Counted from the first letter of the stretch, positions 27,281-35,864 are shown. The stretch: DNA of 64,000 nucleotides from Halomicrobium salinisoli (GCF_020405185.1 NZ_CP084463.1:62001-126000); one strand, 5' to 3'. Numbers and translations are program-made. Notes: generated by a model not told the origin, from the sequence alone.

Positions 27281-28324
27281 CTACTGCTGGCGGCGCTGCA
27301 GTTCGCGCTCCGCCGGGTTCGATGCGGTATCCTGGTGACCGGACTGCTGGTGGTGGCCGGTCTGCTGTTGGTGCTGGCCAGTCTGCTGCTGGTGCTGGCC
27401 AGTCTGATGATGCTGACCGGACTGCTGGTGCTGGCCAGTCTGATGATGCTGACCGGACTGCTGGTGGTGGCCGGTCTGCTGCTGGTGGCCGGTCTGGTGA
27501 TGACCGCTCCCCTGGTGCTGGTTCTGGTCGCTACCCATTCCGGGCACTGTTCCCTGCACGCGGTCGGTGATGCTCCCCTGATCCTGCTGCCGATGCTGAT
27601 TCTGGTGGCCGCCGTGCTGGTGCTGCTGGTGACCAGTCTGGTGGTGCTGGCCGGACTGCTGCTGGTGGCCAGTCTGCTGGTGGTGCTGACCGGACTGCTG
27701 GTGCTGACCGGACTGCTGGTGGTGGCCGGTCTGCTGCCGGTGCTGACCGGACTGCTGGTGCTGACCGGACTGCTGGTGCTGACCGGACTGCTGCCGGTGC
27801 TGGCCGGTCTGGTGGTGACCGCTCCCCTGATGCTGGTTCTGGTCGCTACCCATTCCGGGCACTGCGCCCTGTACGCGGTCGGTGACGTTCTGCTGGCCGG
27901 TCTGCTGACCGTGTTGCCGTCCGGTCCGGTTGCCGTGCTGGTTCTGGTTGCCGTGTTGGTTCTGGTTGCCGTGCTGGTTCTGGTTGCCGTGCTGGTTCTG
28001 GTTGCCGTGCTGGTTCTGGTTGCCGTGCTGGTTCTGATCGCCGCCCATTCCGGGCACGGCGTCCTCCACGCGCTCTGTGAGCTTCCCCTGATACTGCCGG
28101 CCGTGCTGGCTTCCCTGGTCGCCGTGCTGTCGCTGTCCCTGTGCGGAGTCCTGTCGGTCCTTCTGGCCGAACTCGCCCGAGTCGCGGTGGCGGTTCTGCT
28201 GGTCGAACCGTCCCTGTTGACCGTGCTGGCCCCGCTGCCACCCGTCGTCCTGGGACTGTCGGTTCTGGTCTCGGTCCTGGTGCTCGGTGCGTCGCTGTCC
28301 GTGGTGCTGGTTGCGTCGTGACAT
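27281..28324 (-). CDS. His/Gln/Gly-rich disordered repeat protein with dehydrin K-segment-like motifs
   Basis: A 347-residue, extremely hydrophilic protein starting at the ATG at 28324 (MSRRNQHHGQRR...). It has no signal, no membrane segment and almost no hydrophobic residues. Two repeat types fill it: NQNQHG repeats (about 97-131) and SGQHQQ/TGQHQQ-like repeats (about 165-240 and 268-330). Between them one amphipathic motif recurs three times: KLTERVEDAVPGMG (81-94), VTDRVQGAVPGMG (147-159) and ITDRVQGTVPGMG (252-264). This resembles the plant dehydrin K-segment core (IMDKIKEKLPG) embedded in Gly/His/Gln-rich spacers. Differences between repeats are mostly synonymous (GGC/GGT, CAC/CAT, ACC/ACT), which supports translation in this frame rather than the hydrophobic frame opposite. 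A desiccation or salt protectant is my inference. Confidence 0.75.
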   Translation of the reverse strand: MSRRNQHHGQRRTEHQDRDQNRQSQDDGWQRGQHGQQGRFDQQNRHRDSGEFGQKDRQDSAQGQRQHGDQGSQHGRQYQGKLTERVEDAVPGMGGDQNQHGNQNQHGNQNQHGNQNQHGNQNQHGNQNQHGNRTGRQHGQQTGQQNVTDRVQGAVPGMGSDQNQHQGSGHHQTGQHRQQSGQHQQSGQHQQSGQHRQQTGHHQQSGQHQQSGQHHQQTGHQQQSGQHHQTGHQQHQHGGHQNQHRQQDQGSITDRVQGTVPGMGSDQNQHQGSGHHQTGHQQQTGHHQQSGQHHQTGQHQQSGQHHQTGQHQQQTGQHQQQTGHHQQSGHQDTASNPAERELQRRQQ

Positions 28325-28428
28325 GATAAGTGTGCGTCGTCGCCCGTCGGTCGGTCGCGACGGGCGGGTGCGAACCCGTCTTGTCAATTGGATTGAACGG
28401 GGAAATCCGGCCCCCCTGCAGCTGACGG

Positions 28429-28440
28429 CTACTTAAGTAG
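28429..28440. promoter_or_regulatory. 12-bp palindrome CTACTTAAGTAG upstream of the dehydrin-like gene
   Basis: A perfect palindrome 105 bp upstream of the dehydrin-like start and about 100 bp from the 3' end of the ferritin-like gene. Its AT core stands out in a GC-rich gap (28325-28540). It may be a regulator site or contain a TATA-like element; there is no direct support for either. Confidence 0.35.
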
Positions 28441-28540
28441 GTGCGGCGCACGGACCGACTGCGATCGGACGGCGGTGCCCGACTCGCCTGCGGTCTGGCG
28501 GTCCGACGGGAGACCTGGGACCGGGGACGGGTCGGCGGCG

Positions 28541-28999
28541 CTACTCGTTGACGGGGTACTCCTTCTGGAAGCCGCGGAACTCCGTGCGGTGGGCCTCCTC
28601 GTCGGCGAGGATGGTGACGGCCAGGTCCTCCGTGACGGGGTCGTTGGACTCCTGGGCCGCCTCGACCAGCGAGCGGTAGGTCTCGATGGCGTCCTCCTCG
28701 GCGTCGAGGACGCCCTCGATGACCGAGAGCACGTCCGTGGAGTCCTCGGGCGGCTGGAGGGAGTCCTGGTTGGCCGAGAACTCCGCGGAGCCCGGGATGT
28801 CGGCGTCGAGCTGTTTGAGCCGGAGGCCGATCTCCTCGGCGTGGCCCAGCTCCTCCTGGACGTCAGCCTGGAGGCTCTCCTTGATCTCCTCGGCGTGGAC
28901 GCCGTCGAGCGTGATTGCGTTTGACTGGTAGTTCATCACCGTCTCCAGTTCGTCGAAGTAGGCCTTGTGGAGGAGTTCGACGACGCGGTCTGAGGACAT
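28541..28999 (-). CDS. Ferritin-like four-helix bundle protein (bacterioferritin/DUF-type)
   Basis: A 152-residue helical protein, start ATG at 28999 (MSSDRVVELLHKAYFDELE...). Candidate metal ligands are arranged as in ferritin-like di-iron proteins: E17/E19 in the first helix, E50-x2-H53 (QEELGHAEE), E106 (DAIETYRSL) and E134-x2-H137 (DEEAHRTEF). Haloarchaea encode several such short ferritin-like proteins of unknown role, in iron handling or oxidative stress. The in-frame ATG at 29023 would add eight residues and is less likely. It is transcribed towards the dehydrin-like gene in the same direction. Confidence 0.8.
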   Translation of the reverse strand: MSSDRVVELLHKAYFDELETVMNYQSNAITLDGVHAEEIKESLQADVQEELGHAEEIGLRLKQLDADIPGSAEFSANQDSLQPPEDSTDVLSVIEGVLDAEEDAIETYRSLVEAAQESNDPVTEDLAVTILADEEAHRTEFRGFQKEYPVNE

Positions 29000-29182
29000 A
29001 GCGTCTTCCTGTAGGTTCTCCAACTGGTTATACGTGGTGCCGGCCGACGTCGGCGTGGGACGCAGTGCGCGGACGGGCCGTGTGGACCCCTATCACCCCT
29101 CCGTTTCGGGTGGAGACCGCGCCGGAGCGTCCCGTCCGGCGACCGGCACCCTAAAGCGGGGGCCCCGACAACTGCGGGGCAG

Positions 29183-30382
29183 ATGGTCGGTGCGAGCACG
29201 CTCGCGACGCTGGCCGTCGCGTCGCTGGCCAGCCTGTTCATGGCCTGGGCTATCGGCGCGGGATCGTCGGGTTCGACGCCGTTCGCGCCGGCGGTCGGAG
29301 CGAACGCTATCTCCGTCATGCGAGCGGGCTTCTTCGTCGGCATCCTCGGACTGCTGGGTGCCGTCCTCCAGGGGGCCAACGTCACCGAGGCTGTCGGCGA
29401 GGGACTCGTCCTGTTCCCCGAGGGCGGCGGGCTCTCGGCGGCGGCCGCCATCGTCGCGCTGGTGACCGCGGCGCTACTGGTCGCGGCCGGCATCTTCACG
29501 GGCTATCCCATCGCGACGGCCTTCACCGTCACCGGCGCCGTCGTCGGCGTCGGCCTGGCCATCGGCGGCCGGCCGGCGACCGCGAAGTACGTCGAGATCC
29601 TGGCGCTGTGGGTCGCCACGCCGTTCGTCGGCGGCGGCACCGCCTACGCGACGGCGAAGCTCCTGCGGAACGAGGACGTCCCCGAGCGACTGCTCGTGCC
29701 GGCGCTGGCGGGGCTGGTGGCGGCCATCCTCGCCAACGTCGAGTTCGTCCTGCTGGCCCCGGGCACCGAGCAGGCGTCGATCGCCGCCGCCGTCGCCCAG
29801 TCGCTGGAGATGCCCGGCCTCGCCGCGACCGCCGGCGTGACCCTCGTCGCCGCCGCCGCCGCCGCGGCGGTGCTCTACCGCGACATCCAGAGCGACCCCG
29901 AGGCCGGCCAGCGCCACTTCCTGCTCGTCCTGGGCGGGCTCGTGGCCTTCTCCGCCGGCGGGAGCCAGGTCGGGCTGGCGATCGGCCCGCTCCTGCCGGT
30001 GCTCGGCCAGGGGCCCGCCGCGGCCGTCCCCATCGCCGGCGTGCTGCTGTTCGGCGGGATCGGCCTGCTGGCCGGTTCGTGGACCGGTGCGCCGCGGATG
30101 ATCAAGGCGCTCTCGCAGGACTACTCCTCGCTGGGGCCGCGCCGCTCCATCGCTGCACTGATCCCCTCCTTCGTCATCGCCCAGACGGCCGTCTTCTTCG
30201 GCATCCCCATCTCGTTCAACGAGATCATCGTCTCCGGAATCGTCGGCAGCGGCGCGGCGGCTGGCGGGAGCGCGGTCAGCGGCGAGAAGATCGGCAAGAC
30301 GGTGCTGGCCTGGATCGGCTCGCTCGTGCTCGCCTTCGCGGTCAGCTACGGCGCGATCACGGCCCTCGAGGCGGTTCTCTAG
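29183..30382 (+). CDS. Inorganic phosphate transporter, PiT family (second, divergent copy)
   Basis: A 399-residue polytopic protein. The first PiT half carries AWAIGAGSSGSTPFAPAVGANAISV and the second half AFSAGGSQVGLAIGPLLPVLG; the C-terminal IPISFNEIIVSGIVGSGAA matches the end of the family. In the second half the usual Asn in the NDxxNA-like element is replaced (GGSQVGLAI), so its ion or substrate preference may differ from the PiT at 5906-7114, with which it shares only family-level similarity. It begins 183 bp from the divergent ferritin-like gene. Confidence 0.82.
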   Translation: MVGASTLATLAVASLASLFMAWAIGAGSSGSTPFAPAVGANAISVMRAGFFVGILGLLGAVLQGANVTEAVGEGLVLFPEGGGLSAAAAIVALVTAALLVAAGIFTGYPIATAFTVTGAVVGVGLAIGGRPATAKYVEILALWVATPFVGGGTAYATAKLLRNEDVPERLLVPALAGLVAAILANVEFVLLAPGTEQASIAAAVAQSLEMPGLAATAGVTLVAAAAAAAVLYRDIQSDPEAGQRHFLLVLGGLVAFSAGGSQVGLAIGPLLPVLGQGPAAAVPIAGVLLFGGIGLLAGSWTGAPRMIKALSQDYSSLGPRRSIAALIPSFVIAQTAVFFGIPISFNEIIVSGIVGSGAAAGGSAVSGEKIGKTVLAWIGSLVLAFAVSYGAITALEAVL

Positions 30383-30387
30383 GCTGC

Positions 30388-30484
30388 GAGGGCGACCGCA
30401 GGGAGGTCTCGGACAAGGCGAGCGGGAGTGAGCGGAGCGAACGACACGCGAGCCGCGAGGCTTTCGCTTCGCTCAAGCCTCGCG
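30388..30484. repeat. Single hairpin unit related to the array at 4905-5215
   Basis: It contains the same core (GGCGAGCGGGAGTGAGCG followed by ACGACACGCGAGC) found four times at 4905-5215, and a variable stem GCGAGGCT...AGCCTCGC around 30455-30483. The distal arm lies inside the last codons of the DJ-1-like gene, whose stop codon is at 30473-30475, so the unit may act as a shared 3' end between the two convergent genes. Confidence 0.65.
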
Positions 30485-31162
30485 TTCGAGCCCGAGTTCC
30501 TCGAGCAGCGTTCGCGCCGCGGCGGCCGAGGACTCGGGGCCGCGGGCGGTGAGCAGGCTGCCGTCGACCGTGACGGAGGCGTCCTGGTCGAGTTCCGCGT
30601 CCCAGTCGCCGCCGGCCGCGATCACCTCGTCCTCGACCCAGTAGGGGAGCTTGCGGCCGTCGGGCATCAGGTCTCGCTCGTCGACGATGCCCTCCTCCCA
30701 CTCGTTGGGGAAGCCGGTCACCTCGCGGCCCTCGACAAGCAGGTCCCCGTCGGAGTCGCGGGTAAAGGCGAGGATGCCGACGGCGTGGCAGACGACGAGC
30801 GCGAGCGCGTCGCCCTCGACCGCGTCCCGGAGCAGACGCCGGGCGTGGCGGTCCTGGTTGACGTCCCACTCGGTGCCGTGGCCGCCGGGGAACACGACGG
30901 CGTCGTGGCCCTCGGCGGACACGTCGGCGAGCGGCTCGGGATCGTTGAGTCGCTCGTCGCTCTCGTGGACCTCGCGGACGCGCTCGGCCGTCTCCTCGCC
31001 GACATTGTCGGGATCGACCGAGCGCTCGTCAATCACCGGCGGCTCGCCCGTCGGCGTGGCCACCGTGACGTCGACGCCGGCGTCGCTCAGCGTCGTGAGC
31101 GGCTCGACGCATTCCTCTCCCCAGTACCCTTCTTCGCTGACGACGAATAGTGCGGACGCCAT
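30473..31162 (-). CDS. DJ-1/PfpI family protein (Hsp31-like)
   Basis: A 229-residue protein of the class I glutamine-amidotransferase-like superfamily. The nucleophile elbow ALVVCHAVGILAF puts the catalytic Cys at 125 next to His126, and the partner acid is in EGYWGEECVEP (about 16). The EGHDAVVFPGGHGTEWD block before it and the GREVTGFPNEWEE block after it match the larger Hsp31/YDR533c-like subgroup with glyoxalase III, deglycase or chaperone activity. Which activity applies cannot be told. It is convergent with the PiT gene. Confidence 0.88.
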   Translation of the reverse strand: MASALFVVSEEGYWGEECVEPLTTLSDAGVDVTVATPTGEPPVIDERSVDPDNVGEETAERVREVHESDERLNDPEPLADVSAEGHDAVVFPGGHGTEWDVNQDRHARRLLRDAVEGDALALVVCHAVGILAFTRDSDGDLLVEGREVTGFPNEWEEGIVDERDLMPDGRKLPYWVEDEVIAAGGDWDAELDQDASVTVDGSLLTARGPESSAAAARTLLEELGLEREA

Positions 31163-31256
31163 ACATCACTAGTCGGGGATCCAGACTAATATACTGCGGG
31201 CTACGGGAAAGCGATGGATTCCGTCAGTTGACAGAAAGCGGCGGCGCGGACCGTCC

Positions 31257-31469
31257 TCACCGACCCCAGGCGAGGCGCGTCACCGCGTCGTCGATCCGCG
31301 AGGAGACGCGCGCGACCCAGGCGTCCGGCGAGGCGCGCTGCATCTCGCGCTCGTCGACCTCGATCCGGTCGTCCCCGAAGGGGTCCCGACCGCCCGCCTC
31401 CTCCTCGTCGACCGCGTCGACGACGACGGTCATGGAACAGCGGCCGCAGGCCTCCGTGTCTTTCGCCAT
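31257..31469 (-). CDS. Small CxxC protein, unknown function
   Basis: A 70-residue acidic protein starting at the ATG at 31469 (MAKDTEACGRCSMTVVVDAV). The single CGRC pair near the N-terminus could bind a metal as half of a zinc knuckle, perhaps completed by dimerisation. The remainder is polar with a final helix. An in-frame upstream start at 31538 is less likely because TATA-like sequence lies between. Small proteins of this type are frequent and poorly understood in haloarchaea. Confidence 0.6.
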   Translation of the reverse strand: MAKDTEACGRCSMTVVVDAVDEEEAGGRDPFGDDRIEVDEREMQRASPDAWVARVSSRIDDAVTRLAWGR

Positions 31470-31662
31470 TATTAGTGACGTACGCGCTCGCAGCACTAAA
31501 AACCATCCGCACCGCGGGACGGACCAACGCGACCGCATCGGTCGGGCGGAGCGCCGCGGCGGGACCCGGGACCACCGACGGGCTTATTTCGCGGCGGGAG
31601 TTTCCCACTGACATGCGAGGACGGGGCACGCGCTCGGCGAACGGCGGTGATCGACGGCACCC

Positions 31663-32328
31663 ATGAGCGAGAGCGACGAGCCGGCGACCGACTACGGCGC
31701 GGACGACTGGGAGGACCCGGCCGACGCCGCGGTGCCGAAGTCGGAACTGCCCGACGAGATCGTCGAGAACGTGCCCGACTGGGACGACCCCTACTTCGAC
31801 CGGGTGAGCGACCGGCTGATGTACAACTACGACCTGAAGCGTGACCACGTCCTCCGGGGCGAGACGTGGGACCTCTACGGCGAGATGCGGGTGCTCAACC
31901 AGAAGCAGTTCTTCCACCCGGCGCTGTCCTACGGCGAGCACGAGTCCGAGGAGTACCTCTACGCCCGCCGGGTCGACCGGCCGACGATCGCGGAGCTGGA
32001 GCGGCTGGTCGAGCTGGGCCACGACCTGGCCGACGAGCGCGTCGACGGCAACGAGGAGCACTACCGGACGGACGTCACGTTCGTCCTCGTGGCCGACGAG
32101 CTCCCCGACGACGTCCGCGAGTACGTGGACGGCCAGCGCGAGCGGACGCTGCTGAAGTTCGGCTACTACGGCCACTACGAGGTGAACCTCGGCGTCGTCG
32201 TTCCGGATCGGCGGGAGCTCGTCGCCGGGGAGGCCGCCGACGTGGTCGAGGCCTTCCGGCTCTGGGAGGACGTCTCGAAGCCCGACGAGGGGCTCCTCTC
32301 GAGGGTCGCGAAGCGGTTCTGGCAGTGA
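31663..32328 (+). CDS. Conserved haloarchaeal protein of unknown function
   Basis: A 221-residue soluble acidic protein. The conserved-looking core runs WDDPYFDRVSDRLMYNYDLK, a KQFFHPALSYGEHESEEYL block, and FVLVADELPDDVREYVDG, followed by LKFGYYGHYEVNLGVVVPD. The pattern suggests an alpha/beta fold, and no catalytic motif is obvious. A TATA-like gcttattt lies at about 31581-31588, giving a leader of some 50 nt. I do not recognise a named family. Confidence 0.65.
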   Translation: MSESDEPATDYGADDWEDPADAAVPKSELPDEIVENVPDWDDPYFDRVSDRLMYNYDLKRDHVLRGETWDLYGEMRVLNQKQFFHPALSYGEHESEEYLYARRVDRPTIAELERLVELGHDLADERVDGNEEHYRTDVTFVLVADELPDDVREYVDGQRERTLLKFGYYGHYEVNLGVVVPDRRELVAGEAADVVEAFRLWEDVSKPDEGLLSRVAKRFWQ

Positions 32329-32382
32329 CTGGGTGCGGCTGACGGTCGTGGCGTTCCGCTCGAAAAAACGAGCCGCGAACCG

Positions 32383-34248
32383 TCAGTCGTCGCTGGGCTC
32401 GACCGCGCCGGCGGTACCACGGTCGCGGACACGCGAGACGTTGTCGTAGCCCTTCTTGACGAGTGCCAGCGCCAGTCCGATCAGCACCAGGGCGAGGAGC
32501 ATCTGGACGACGGCCGACGCGAGGCCGGCCCCGCTGGCGCCGCCCTGGAGGATGTTCTGGTAGAGGTTCTCGTAGAACGCCAGCCAGGACAGGCCGAGCA
32601 CGGTGATGGTCACCATGATGGCCATCGGCACGCCGGTGGAGTACAGCTGCTTGTTGTCGTCCCAGTTGGCGAGCCAGACGGTCCCGGTCAGCAGCGCGAG
32701 CGCGGCCAGCAGCTGGTTGGCGCCGCCGAACAGGGCCCACAGCACGACCCACTGGCCGGAGACGACCATCAGGTACGCCGGGACGATCTGGACCAGCGGG
32801 TTCGTGTACCGCCCGCGGGCGATCTCGCCCAGCGTCGAGCGGAGGCCGCCGCCGACGTCGAACCCGGAGGCGGTCTCGCCGGCCTGGAGGCCGACGATCT
32901 CCTCCATCATGTACCGGCCCAGGCGGACGGCGGTGTCGGTCGAGGTGAGCAGGAAGCTCACCAGCACCAGCGCCATGAACGGTCCGCCGTAGGCCTGCGG
33001 GACCCCGAGGCTGGTGAGGATGACGCCGCCGCCGGTCGCGAAGTTCGGCAGCGCCGCGCCGATACCGCCGGCCGGATCGGCGAAGCCGGCCACGGCGAGC
33101 GTCGACAGCGCGACGGCCGCCAGCAGCCCCTCACCGAGCATGCCGCCGTACCCGATCAGGCGGGCGTCGGACTCCTGGTTGAGCTGCTTCGCGGTCGTGC
33201 CCGAGGACACCAGCGAGTGGAACCCGCTGATGGTCCCGCAGGCGATCGTGATAAAGAGCAGCGGGAACAGCGGCGCGAGGCCGGCGCCCTCCACGCCCCA
33301 GAAGCCGTTGAAGGCGCCGAGCGACGAGTCGATGGTCAGCGGCTCGGCGGACGTGCTCAGCAGCGTGCCGACGATGATCGCCAGCAGCGCGCCGCCGACG
33401 CCGGTGTACAGTAGGAACGACGACAGGTAGTCACGCGGCTGAAGGAGCACCCAGACGGGCAGGGCGCTCGCGACGGCGGCGTACGCCATGATCACCGGCA
33501 CCCAGGCGGCGGTGTTCCCGCCCAGTGCGCTCGCGCCGGGCACCCACGAGCCGTCGCCGCCGAACAGCACGTAGACGGCCATGTCGGCGGTCCGCTCGGC
33601 CGTCGGCTCGAACAGCGCGACGGGGTACTGGATCCCGACCCAGATCCCGGCGAACACGCCGGCGACGAACAGCACCGTGCCCGGGATGAACGGACCGTTC
33701 AGCTGGTAGAGGTACACCCCGAACGCGAGCGCCAGCGCGATGTAGACGAACGAGGCCGTCACGGCCTCGGGGTAGGCGTTGAAGACGATGCCCACGACGA
33801 GCGCGAACACCGCGACGACGAGGATGATCGTCAGGAACGCGAACCACAGCAGCATGTTCTTCCCGCCCTCGCCGACGTACTCGCCGATGATGTACCCGAT
33901 CGACTTCCCCTCGTGCCGGAGCGAGCCCGACAGCGAGACGAAGTCGTGGACGGCCCCCATCAGCGGGTTCCCGACGGCGATCCACGCCAGCGCGGGCAGC
34001 CAGCCCCAGATGGCGCCCGCCGTGATCGGGCCGACGATCGGCGCGCCGCCGGCGATGCTCGAGAAGTGATGCCCCAGCAGGACCGGCTTCTTCGACGGGA
34101 CGTACTCCTGCCCGTCCTCGTATTTGTGCGCCGGCGTCTCGTTCGAGTCGTCGAGTTCGAGGAACTGCGTCAGGTACCGAGAGTATCCCACGTACCCGAC
34201 CGTGAACGTTGTCAACACCGCCAGTACGATCCAGATCACCTGCGTCAT
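32383..34248 (-). CDS. cstA: Carbon starvation protein A / peptide-pyruvate transporter
   Basis: A 621-residue membrane protein with around 16-18 helices. CstA signatures are visible: YVPSKKPVLLGHHFSSIAGGAPIVGP near residue 50, AVHDFVSLSGSLRHEGKSIG, and the FHSLVSSGTTAKQLNQESDA block. CstA-family proteins import peptides or pyruvate during carbon limitation. The start lies beside a strikingly AT-rich promoter region (34262-34330, with ttgttatcaatcatcattg), unusual for this GC-rich genome, pointing to strong or regulated expression. It appears monocistronic. Confidence 0.93.
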   Translation of the reverse strand: MTQVIWIVLAVLTTFTVGYVGYSRYLTQFLELDDSNETPAHKYEDGQEYVPSKKPVLLGHHFSSIAGGAPIVGPITAGAIWGWLPALAWIAVGNPLMGAVHDFVSLSGSLRHEGKSIGYIIGEYVGEGGKNMLLWFAFLTIILVVAVFALVVGIVFNAYPEAVTASFVYIALALAFGVYLYQLNGPFIPGTVLFVAGVFAGIWVGIQYPVALFEPTAERTADMAVYVLFGGDGSWVPGASALGGNTAAWVPVIMAYAAVASALPVWVLLQPRDYLSSFLLYTGVGGALLAIIVGTLLSTSAEPLTIDSSLGAFNGFWGVEGAGLAPLFPLLFITIACGTISGFHSLVSSGTTAKQLNQESDARLIGYGGMLGEGLLAAVALSTLAVAGFADPAGGIGAALPNFATGGGVILTSLGVPQAYGGPFMALVLVSFLLTSTDTAVRLGRYMMEEIVGLQAGETASGFDVGGGLRSTLGEIARGRYTNPLVQIVPAYLMVVSGQWVVLWALFGGANQLLAALALLTGTVWLANWDDNKQLYSTGVPMAIMVTITVLGLSWLAFYENLYQNILQGGASGAGLASAVVQMLLALVLIGLALALVKKGYDNVSRVRDRGTAGAVEPSDD

Positions 34249-34432
34249 GGTACACTACTAGCAGTGAGGATGACGAACTTAACGATTGTTATCAATCATC
34301 ATTGTTTATCGATATTTCCGTCTCGGAAGAATTGAAGATTATCGTACCGGTCCGGCGCGGCCGCGTCTCGCGCCGATCGGCAGCGTCGTCGGACGGGGCC
34401 CGCGAACCGGAGGCGAACGGGTCGGTCCGGGG

Positions 34433-35407
34433 TCAGACGAACGAGGGCCGCTCGACGTCGGTCTCGACGGCCAGTTCGTCGGCGACGTCGCCGAGCAGGT
34501 CGCCGCGCACCTCCGCCGTCCGGCTCTCGATCTCGGCGACCAGCGGCGGGTCGAACTCCTCGCGGACCTGCCGGAGCCGGTCGCGCTCGGTCTCGACGCG
34601 ATCGCGGAGGTAGCGGGCGCCGCGGCCGTCCTCGTCGGGGTCCGGCTCCGGCGTCAGCCTGTTGGCGATCAGCCCGCGAACGGCGAGGTCCTTCTCGCGC
34701 AGCTCCGCAATGGCCCGCCCGGTCTCGTTGACCGACAGCTGGTCGGGGTTGAGCACGAGGAAGAACGCGGCGTCCTCACGGAGCGCGCCGCCGGCGAACT
34801 CGAAGAACTCCTTGCGACCCCGCAGGCGCGCGAGGACGGGGTCACCGTCCATCACGCGCCGGGGCTCGTTGTTCCCGATGGCGGCCTTCTCGAAGAGGTC
34901 GATGCTCTGCTCGCGCTTGTGCATCAGCCGCTCGATCCACCCCTCCAGGAACTCGGGCAGGCCCAGCAGGCGCAGCGTGCTGCCGGTCGGCGAGGTGTCG
35001 AACACGACCCGATCGTACGGGTCGGCGTTGCGCATCACGTCGACGAAGCGGTCGAACAGCGCCGATTCGTAGGCACCGGGCGTCCGGTGGGCCATCTCCA
35101 GTTGCTGGTTGATCTCGTTGACCATCGCCGCCGAGACCTGCTCGGAGAGGTCCGACCGGATGCCGTCGAGGTGGCGCTGGACCTCGTCGTCGGGGTCGAT
35201 CTCCATCGCGTGGAGGCCGTCGATCCCCTCGACCGGCGCCGGGTCGTCACCGAACTGCTGGTCGAAGACGTCCGAGACGGAGTGGGCCGGGTCCGTCGAG
35301 ACGACCAGCGTCTCGCGGTCCGCCCGGGCGCACTTCAGCCCGTAGGCACAGGAGACGGTGGTCTTGCCGACCCCGCCCTTGCCGCCGAAGAAGACGAACG
35401 GCTCCAT
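34433..35407 (-). CDS. ArsA/GET3-type ATPase
   Basis: A 324-residue P-loop ATPase. The deviant Walker A FFGGKGGVGKTTVS (7-20) and the switch motif VVSTDPAHSVSDVF identify the ArsA/GET3 family, and VVFDTSPTGSTLRLL corresponds to the A-loop/switch II region (family D-T-x-P-T-G). The typical arsenite-binding Cys triad is absent, and the protein is a single domain, so it is closer to the GET3-like targeting factors or other ArsA-type ATPases than to arsenite pumps. It overlaps the small upstream gene by one base (TGATG), so the pair is co-translated. Confidence 0.85.
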   Translation of the reverse strand: MEPFVFFGGKGGVGKTTVSCAYGLKCARADRETLVVSTDPAHSVSDVFDQQFGDDPAPVEGIDGLHAMEIDPDDEVQRHLDGIRSDLSEQVSAAMVNEINQQLEMAHRTPGAYESALFDRFVDVMRNADPYDRVVFDTSPTGSTLRLLGLPEFLEGWIERLMHKREQSIDLFEKAAIGNNEPRRVMDGDPVLARLRGRKEFFEFAGGALREDAAFFLVLNPDQLSVNETGRAIAELREKDLAVRGLIANRLTPEPDPDEDGRGARYLRDRVETERDRLRQVREEFDPPLVAEIESRTAEVRGDLLGDVADELAVETDVERPSFV

Positions 35408-35703
35408 CAGAAGTGGTACTGCTGGCCCTTGCGTTCGATCAGCGTTCCCCGGTCCCACAGCCGCCGCTCCCAGGCCTCGAACTCGTCCTCGATGAACGGG
35501 AGCAGTTCGGCGGTGTAGTAGGACACCGGCGACGGGATGCCGAAGGCGTCCGGGAAACAGGCCAGCATGAACGCGTCCTCGAGGTCCTCGGCCTCCTTCT
35601 CGATCTTCTCGTAGGCTGGGTGGCTGATCATCCCGTGGTACAGCCCGCGAGCCCACTCGCGCAGCGCGCGCTCGGCCCGTTCGATGCGGTCGGCCAGCTC
35701 CAT
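35407..35703 (-). CDS. Small helical partner of the ArsA-type ATPase
   Basis: A 98-residue protein starting at the ATG at 35703 (MELADRIERAERALREWARG). It is mostly helical, with LYHGMISHPAYEKIEKEAEDL, a central LACFPDAFGIPSPVSYYTAEL and an end of WDRGTLIERKGQQYHF. I do not recognise the family. Its stop and the ATPase start share one base, so a physical partnership, for example as an adaptor, is likely; this is inference from the overlap. It is divergent from the COG0523 GTPase gene, with 161 bp between starts. Confidence 0.7.
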   Translation of the reverse strand: MELADRIERAERALREWARGLYHGMISHPAYEKIEKEAEDLEDAFMLACFPDAFGIPSPVSYYTAELLPFIEDEFEAWERRLWDRGTLIERKGQQYHF

Positions 35704-35864
35704 CGTGGTCGGAATGCGTCGCCCGCTGGTAAAGTATGTCACGGTCGTCCGGGCGGGACGCACGGTCGAAGCGGTCTCGCTGCACGTCCGGCCGCACCGC
35801 GCGACCGCGCCCGCCGCCCGCACGCGGGGCGCGGATTCAAGTCCGCCGCCGCGAAAGGGCGCCC

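Noticed and set aside
27335..28321. Long Leu/Val-rich open frame (328 codons) antisense to the dehydrin-like gene
   Set aside because: It is the mirror of CAG/CAC/GGN repeats; differences between repeats are synonymous in the sense frame and change residues in this one, and the sense frame keeps three conserved motifs.
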